NCBI GenBank assembly: GCA_023663705.1
Contig: JAMPGY010000002.1
Location: 111,515 to 175,514, forward strand
DNA from: Clostridium sp.
Lineage (GTDB): Bacteria > Bacteroidota > Bacteroidia > Bacteroidales > Bacteroidaceae
DNA: 64,000 nucleotides
Direction: 5' to 3'
Shown: positions 59,370-64,000 of the stretch, one piece after another
How positions within the stretch are numbered: the stretch's first letter is position 1
Layout: each line of letters opens with the position of its first letter
Notes under the pieces: model-generated
Told to the model about the DNA's origin: nothing
The model's database searches: none
What the model saw: only the letters and a program-made list of their open reading frames with translations
Translations under genes and position numbers: made by a program

Positions 59370-62300
59370 ATGATTTTCCTATCTCGTCTTTTTGTTATAA
59401 ATGAAAAATATAAGTTGGCTATGTTTCTTGTTCCCTTTTTATTTTCTGCTATCGTGTCGTCCGTATCCGCAGATGCTGCGCAGGTGCAGGCTGCAGACAG
59501 CGTTACTGTTCGTCCCGATCATGTGAACAATGCGTTGACTCCCTGTTTCCCGCCTGTATTCTCGCAGGATGGCGGCTCGTGTGGTTCTGCCTCACGAATT
59601 GGCTACATGTTTACTCATGAGATCAATGCTTTCCGTGGTGCCAATTCTTCTCAACTGTCAAATATTTACCCCACACATTTTACGTGGCTGCTCACCAACA
59701 GCCATTCGGGCAAGGAGGGTATGGCCATGGCCAATGGCATACCGGATGCTACTGTGTACGGGGGAACCACTTATTCCCGCTTGTTCGGCAATCAGGACTG
59801 TGCCCATGAGGATTTCGGTTGGATGCAAGGCTACGACAAGTGGTATTCGGCCATGTTCAACCGCATTGAACGCAATTCTTTCTCTCCTTATGGACTCGAC
59901 ACGGAGCAGGGACGTGAATATGTGAAGAATTGGATCTGGAACCACAACGGAGACAACGACTTCTGTGTAGGTGGAATCTGCGGTATCGGTGTGGCCAGTG
60001 CATGCAAGCCGGCTCCCATCGGTGATGATCCCGAGGGACGTAACGCCGCAGTTGGAGTCGTGGGGCAAAAGTATGTCACCCGGTGGGGAGATGGCGTGGA
60101 TCACGCACTTACGATTGTGGGCTATGACGACCGTATTGTGTTTGACCTGGATAGCAACAACGTGTATGGTGAGCGGGATAAGGACGAATGCGGTGCCTGG
60201 ATCATCGTAAATTCCTGGGGTAACAAGTGGGCTAACGAGGGATTCATTTATTGTCCCTATAAATACAGTTTCCCCGTGCGTCAGAATGAGAACGGTGCAT
60301 GGAAACCGGAGTTCTACCACGTACGCAAGAACTACCGTCCTTTACGCACGCTCAGGTTGCGCATGGACTATCTGCGTCGTAGCGAGTTGAAACTGCTGGT
60401 GGGTGTGTCGGCCAACCTGAACGCTACCGAGCCGGAGATGACGGTAGAGATGGAGCATTTCAAGTTTGCCGGAGACGGACGTTCCGACAGCAATAAGCAC
60501 GGAATTGAAGCCCGCACGCCTATGCTGGGCAAATGGGCCGACGGGCGTATGCACGACGAACCGATGGAGTTCGGATACGATCTCACTGATCTCTCCGCTG
60601 CATTCGATACGCGCCGCCCGCTCAAGTACTTCTTTATCATCGAGACACGTCCCATGGCTTTCAGTTCAGGACGTCTCTACGATTGTTCCGTGATAGATTA
60701 TGAGTTCGACACGTTGGGGGTGGAGACTCCGTTTGCCATGTCTCATCCCACACCTATCTGTAGCGGGGGACACCGCACTGTGGTTACAGCCGTGGTGGGT
60801 GGTGAACCGTTCTTTGCTCCGGTCAACCTTCGCCGGACAGACGGGAATGTTCTGACGTGGGACAAACCGCAGCCCACCCATTATGTACCGGCCGGCTATG
60901 TGGTCTGCCGCAATGGGATTGCATGTGACACGTTGCGTGCGGATGAGTGTGCTTTCAGATGCGATTCTGTGGCGGCTACCTATACGGTGGCTGCACTCTA
61001 CACTGGTTTGCACGATGCACCGGACAGTTCGGTTCTTTCCGCTCAATCGTCTCCTGTCCGGATGGAGGCACATGCAATGAATGGCGGACTGAAGGCAATG
61101 AGTTTTCACGGAAGCGGTTTCACTATTCCGGATGTGTTCCGTACCCGATACGAAAGTGCGACCGTTGAATATTGGCTTAAACCTCACACTTGGTACAGTT
61201 GGAACCAGAGCGCCGGACCGGGCTGGGGACGATTCCTCATTCACGGCAACGATAATGGCTCGTTATCGGCAGGATGGGACGGTGGCAACCGTATCGATAC
61301 GAAGGCCGGTGTGGTCACCGTGCACGATTGGCACCATTTTGCTTTTGTGGTGAACAAAGATACACTGACCGCCTATGTGAATGGTACCCCTGTGGACACA
61401 TTGGTCAGCAATGCTCCCAAGGGACTGGGCGGTTTCGGCAACTGGCCCTTTGGTACGGATGAAAAAGGAAGCATAGATGGCGTGATGGCCGAATTAAGGG
61501 TGTGGAGTGAAGCCCGTTCACAGGATCAGATTCGGCAGATGATGAAGTGCCGGTTTGAGGACGGGGGGATGCCGGCTACCTTGCTTGCCTATTACAAAGG
61601 GGCTACGGTGATGCTGAACGACAGTGTGGAGGCTTGGTATGACTTTGCCGGCGGACATCATGCCTCTTTTGCTTCTTTTGGTTCTCATGAAGAGGTGCCT
61701 TGTGAGTTGGCTTTCCACTCGCCGATCGAGGAAAATATAGACTTTTGTTTGCCGACGGATACGCTCTATGCCGGAGAGGATTTCCGACTGGAAGCGCTTA
61801 CCTCTCCGGCTGTGACCCGTGTGTGGTGGGATGCTCCGGAAGCAGGTGTGAATGGACTGGCGCTTCGCACGGCTTCCTTCCGTTATTTGTATCCGGGCAA
61901 CTATACTGTCCGTCTGACAGCCGGGACTGTCTCCGGTCGGGAATTGTCCGTGACGAAGGAGGTGACAGTCCGGAAGATGCCAACTGATGCCGCTTTCCGT
62001 ATGTCGCATAGCAGTGCCAGAGTGGGTGAGCGCATCAGTTTTCTGCCTTTCCGTTCTCTTTCCTGTGCCCGTTACGAATGGACTTTTCCGGGATCAGAGG
62101 TGGAAAAGGCGTATACTCGAAATGCTGCAGCCACCTATGCAAAGCCCGGCACTTATAAAGTGCGTTTGTGCTTGACTGATAGTGTAGGACGACGCTTGGC
62201 ACGCACCACCAGACGGTTGCTGGTGCATAATGTGGTGCCTGAGGTACATTTTGAACAGTCAACCCGTGTGGTGCTTCGTGGTCAAAAGGTAAAGTTGACC

Positions 62301-63161
62301 GATTGCAGCCGCTATCTGCCCGACCGTTGGCAGTGGCAGATCAGTAGCCGTAGCCATTCGATGCATGCCGAGGGTAAGGAAATCATGCTCAGGATGGAGG
62401 CGCCCGGTGTGTACGATGTTTCACTCACGGCTTCCAACGATGCCGGTGGTGCCACCGAAACCAAGCGGCAAACTTTGGTGGTGTGCAATGCCGACAGCAA
62501 GAACGGACTTCTATTCCGTAATCCCCGTTCGGCTGTCATCACAGATACGTGTTTGTGGCAGGGATCGACAGACCGTATGACGGTGGAGTGGTGGATGTTT
62601 GCTGGTCCCAACAATCGTCCTTCGGCCGGTATCGGTCATTCCGTGTCCACTTGGCAGATGACGGCTACGCCACGGGGAGAGCTTGTTTTCCATGTAGACA
62701 GCGCATCGGTAAGTTCTGGTAAAGGTTTTATCCGGGCCGGTGAATTTCATCACTACGCTGTGTCGTTCCATCGCGGTGAGGTAACATTCCTTCGCGATGG
62801 TGAGTCTGTGGCCACGGCAGTGGTGAAGAACAAGGAGCGTACAGTAGAGCAGATTCCGGCTTTTGCATTTCTGCGTCTGGGCGGAGAGACATTTCCTATG
62901 AATGGCATGATAGATGAACTTCGGGTGTGGCGCAAAGCTTTGAATCCCACTCAACTGCGTGCGCGCTGTAATGCTCCGCTCGTGGATGTGCCGGAGGCAG
63001 AACGCACCGATTCCCTTGTACTCTACTATTCCTTTAATCAGAACAGCGGTAACGTCACCGACCTTACTTCCGCTGCTCGTACGGGACGGCGCATGGAGTT
63101 CGGTCCCGATGGGGATGCTTGGGGCTCATCGGCCGGTGTCTTCTGTCTCGACATTCCTTGA
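59370..63161 (+). CDS. Secreted papain-like (C1) cysteine protease with LamG and PKD-like domains
   Basis: A 1263-residue exported protein. The catalytic domain (about 45-320) has the C1 set: oxyanion Gln66 and nucleophile Cys71 (FSQDGGSCGSAS), His245 (GVDHALTIVGYDD) and Asn281 (IIVNSWGNKWANEG). Next come a beta-rich spacer with a fibronectin-like stretch (about 480-565), a LamG/concanavalin-like domain (about 572-720), three PKD-like repeats (about 803-868, 870-955 and 957-1040, each ending in a G-x-Y-x-V-x-L strand), and a second LamG domain (about 1043-1198). No type IX sorting tail or lipobox is seen. The ATG at 59370 gives a long n-region; an in-frame ATG at 59421 gives a more normal signal peptide. 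Confidence 0.85.
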   Translation: MIFLSRLFVINEKYKLAMFLVPFLFSAIVSSVSADAAQVQAADSVTVRPDHVNNALTPCFPPVFSQDGGSCGSASRIGYMFTHEINAFRGANSSQLSNIYPTHFTWLLTNSHSGKEGMAMANGIPDATVYGGTTYSRLFGNQDCAHEDFGWMQGYDKWYSAMFNRIERNSFSPYGLDTEQGREYVKNWIWNHNGDNDFCVGGICGIGVASACKPAPIGDDPEGRNAAVGVVGQKYVTRWGDGVDHALTIVGYDDRIVFDLDSNNVYGERDKDECGAWIIVNSWGNKWANEGFIYCPYKYSFPVRQNENGAWKPEFYHVRKNYRPLRTLRLRMDYLRRSELKLLVGVSANLNATEPEMTVEMEHFKFAGDGRSDSNKHGIEARTPMLGKWADGRMHDEPMEFGYDLTDLSAAFDTRRPLKYFFIIETRPMAFSSGRLYDCSVIDYEFDTLGVETPFAMSHPTPICSGGHRTVVTAVVGGEPFFAPVNLRRTDGNVLTWDKPQPTHYVPAGYVVCRNGIACDTLRADECAFRCDSVAATYTVAALYTGLHDAPDSSVLSAQSSPVRMEAHAMNGGLKAMSFHGSGFTIPDVFRTRYESATVEYWLKPHTWYSWNQSAGPGWGRFLIHGNDNGSLSAGWDGGNRIDTKAGVVTVHDWHHFAFVVNKDTLTAYVNGTPVDTLVSNAPKGLGGFGNWPFGTDEKGSIDGVMAELRVWSEARSQDQIRQMMKCRFEDGGMPATLLAYYKGATVMLNDSVEAWYDFAGGHHASFASFGSHEEVPCELAFHSPIEENIDFCLPTDTLYAGEDFRLEALTSPAVTRVWWDAPEAGVNGLALRTASFRYLYPGNYTVRLTAGTVSGRELSVTKEVTVRKMPTDAAFRMSHSSARVGERISFLPFRSLSCARYEWTFPGSEVEKAYTRNAAATYAKPGTYKVRLCLTDSVGRRLARTTRRLLVHNVVPEVHFEQSTRVVLRGQKVKLTDCSRYLPDRWQWQISSRSHSMHAEGKEIMLRMEAPGVYDVSLTASNDAGGATETKRQTLVVCNADSKNGLLFRNPRSAVITDTCLWQGSTDRMTVEWWMFAGPNNRPSAGIGHSVSTWQMTATPRGELVFHVDSASVSSGKGFIRAGEFHHYAVSFHRGEVTFLRDGESVATAVVKNKERTVEQIPAFAFLRLGGETFPMNGMIDELRVWRKALNPTQLRARCNAPLVDVPEAERTDSLVLYYSFNQNSGNVTDLTSAARTGRRMEFGPDGDAWGSSAGVFCLDIP

Positions 63162-63173
63162 TTTTTTTACAAG

Positions 63174-63212
63174 AGAGAGGCTGCCTGACTTTGGTTGTTA
63201 GACAGCCTCTCT
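63174..63212. terminator. Hairpin after the protease gene
   Basis: AGAGAGGCTG (63174-63183) pairs with CAGCCTCTCT (63203-63212), with partial pairing continuing inward. No T-run follows on the plus strand, so the terminator call is provisional; it may also act on the minus-strand operon. Confidence 0.5.
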
Positions 63213-63222
63213 TGAAATGAGG

Positions 63223-63243
63223 TCGGGAGAAGGTCTCTCCCGA
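63223..63243 (-). terminator. Hairpin after the biotin-carrier operon
   Basis: TCGGGAGA and TCTCCCGA (8-bp perfect stem, 5-nt loop) lie 12 nt past the stop of the biotin carrier gene on the minus strand. No long T-run follows. Confidence 0.5.
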
Positions 63244-63254
63244 ATGGTTCTTAC

Positions 63255-63653
63255 TTATTCAAAAACTATGAGGTCGGTGCCCTCCATGACGGACAACCCC
63301 GGCTCTACGCAAATCTGAGCTACACGGCCTGCACGCTCGGACGCGATGTTGTTCTCCATTTTCATGGCATCAAGGACGGCCACTGTGTCGCCGCGCTTCA
63401 CCTCGTCGCCCACCTTCACGGTCACTTCTACAATCACGCCGGGCAGGGGAGCCTTCACACTGTACTTCTTGGCTGAAGGAGCAGCTTCCGCAGCAGGTTT
63501 TACCACCACTGGGCGTTTGGTCGGAGTCTCTTCCACAGGCAGTTTCACCAGATAAGTCTCGCCGTTTACGGAGACGGTGGCCACGTTGTTCTCAATGCCT
63601 TCCACGTTCACGCGGTAGTCGGTGCCGTTGATATTATATGTATATTCTTTCAT
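63255..63653 (-). CDS. Biotin carrier protein of a carboxylase/decarboxylase
   Basis: A 132-residue biotinyl protein. The C-terminal biotinyl domain (about 64-132) has DAMKMEN with the biotinylated Lys98, preceded by the glycine-rich KAPLPGVIVEV and followed by VEPGLSVMEG. The N-terminal half (about 1-40) is a small beta domain (MKEYTYNINGTDYRVNVEG), joined by an Ala/Pro/Lys linker (about 42-62). This is the usual layout of the gamma/biotin subunit of methylmalonyl-CoA or oxaloacetate decarboxylases and of Bacteroidetes propionyl-CoA carboxylase. The minus-strand order is carboxyltransferase, 59-residue protein, biotin carrier. Confidence 0.9.
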   Translation of the reverse strand: MKEYTYNINGTDYRVNVEGIENNVATVSVNGETYLVKLPVEETPTKRPVVVKPAAEAAPSAKKYSVKAPLPGVIVEVTVKVGDEVKRGDTVAVLDAMKMENNIASERAGRVAQICVEPGLSVMEGTDLIVFE

Positions 63654-63668
63654 TATTTTGCTGTTAAG

Positions 63669-63848
63669 TTAGAATTTACGATTCGGAAGTTCGCGTTTTG
63701 TGCGCAGCTTCGAGTTCCATTCACTACCTGAGTCCTCCAATGTCAGACGTCCGCTTTCACTGTCGTGTGCGGTAAATCCCTGATATTCGTGCAGCGCCAT
63801 AGTGATGGCGGCCAGTGTCTCGCCGTTGAGATGCTTGTTGTTGCTCAT
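63669..63848 (-). CDS. 59-residue conserved small protein of the biotin decarboxylase operon
   Basis: ATG at 63848 (minus) to TAA at 63669-63671. The product is acidic to neutral, with ALHEYQGFTAHDSESGRLTL, then SEWNSKLRTKRELPNRKF. It has no membrane helix, so it differs from the membrane-anchored OadG/MmdD delta subunits. It lies 12 nt after the carboxyltransferase gene and 15 nt before the biotin carrier gene. Small genes in this position are, to my knowledge, common in Bacteroides and probably encode an assembly or regulatory subunit, but the role is not known to me. Position and clean frame support it as real. Confidence 0.8.
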   Translation of the reverse strand: MSNNKHLNGETLAAITMALHEYQGFTAHDSESGRLTLEDSGSEWNSKLRTKRELPNRKF

Positions 63849-63860
63849 GATGTTGCGGGA

Positions 63861-64000
63861 TTACAGGGGAATATTGCCATGCTTCTTGGCGGGATTGGTC
63901 AATGTCTTGGTGCGCAACTGCGCCAATGCGCGTATGATGCGGAAACGCGTGTTGCGCGGCTCGATGACATCGTCGATGTAGCCGTATTTGGCTGCCTGAT
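63861..64000 (-). CDS. Acyl-CoA carboxylase/decarboxylase carboxyltransferase subunit, C-terminal end (partial)
   Basis: The window edge cuts this gene, leaving about 46 codons. The sequence QAAKYGYIDDVIEPRNTRFRI, then RALAQLRTKTLTNPAKKHGNIPL and TAA at 63861-63863, is the conserved C-terminus of methylmalonyl-CoA decarboxylase alpha or propionyl-CoA carboxylase beta subunits (GYIDDVIEPxxTR and a KHGNIPL end). These transfer the carboxyl group between the acyl-CoA and biotin on the downstream carrier. The partner genes here suggest propionate/succinate metabolism. Decarboxylase and carboxylase versions cannot be told apart from this fragment. Confidence 0.88.
   Translation of the reverse strand, partial: QAAKYGYIDDVIEPRNTRFRIIRALAQLRTKTLTNPAKKHGNIPL

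Overview
The window is 64 kb of a Bacteroidales chromosome, probably from a gut or oral member of the Bacteroidaceae/Prevotellaceae. The signs are two SusC/SusD pairs, lipoproteins with an acidic stretch after the lipid cysteine, Bacteroidetes-type promoters (TTTG about 20 nt upstream of TAnnTTTG), weak or absent Shine-Dalgarno sites, DUF4296 and DUF4836 proteins, and a TamL-type lipoprotein-barrel assembly factor. I see no rRNA, tRNA, CRISPR array, phage gene, transposase or plasmid function. Most of the window reads as ordinary chromosome.

Layout. 1-4.2 kb: the end of a DksA/TraR-type protein, lspA, a DUF4296 lipoprotein, a small unknown gene and a two-component system. 4.3-9.8 kb: a PiT phosphate transporter, a SpoU-type RNA methyltransferase and TamL. 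9.7-18.0 kb (minus): an acyl-CoA ligase, an AddA/AddB-type helicase-nuclease pair and a small lipoprotein, all in one run. 18.1-20.9 kb: a HAD phosphatase, panB and an MFS transporter. 20.9-21.8 kb: a gene-free, repeat-rich stretch with a 71-nt hairpin and a 79-bp inverted repeat around 281 bp, followed by a good promoter. 21.8-38.4 kb: a seven-gene surface operon (FAS1 lipoprotein, SusC, SusD, FAS1, FAS1, SusC, SusD). 38.7-41.7 kb: pflB-pflA. 42-45.4 kb: rpsA (minus), pfkA and a lipocalin-like lipoprotein. 45.4-46.0 kb: a gene-free region with two candidate short transcripts. 46.0-53.7 kb: a run of seven genes (nucleoside permease, rsmE, DUF4836, ABC ATPase, ABC permease, an AmgK-like kinase fused to a RapZ C-terminal domain, a MurU-like nucleotidyltransferase). 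53.7-57.9 kb: a MATE exporter behind an attenuator-like leader, a YitT/YczE-type membrane protein and guaA. 58.1-63.2 kb: a secreted alpha/beta hydrolase and a papain-like protease with LamG and PKD-like domains. 63.2-64 kb (minus): the end of a biotin-dependent decarboxylase/carboxylase operon, including a 59-residue gene.

How the genes work together. The 21.8-38.4 kb operon encodes two TonB-dependent transporters, their SusD lids and three FAS1 lipoproteins, but no glycoside hydrolase, protease or local regulator, so it looks like a binding and uptake system for an unknown ligand. The kinase-RapZ fusion next to the MurU-like enzyme suggests N-acetylmuramic acid salvage to UDP-MurNAc, with a built-in amino-sugar sensor. 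These two loci and the repeat-rich region upstream of the FAS1/SusCD operon are the most rewarding for a closer look.
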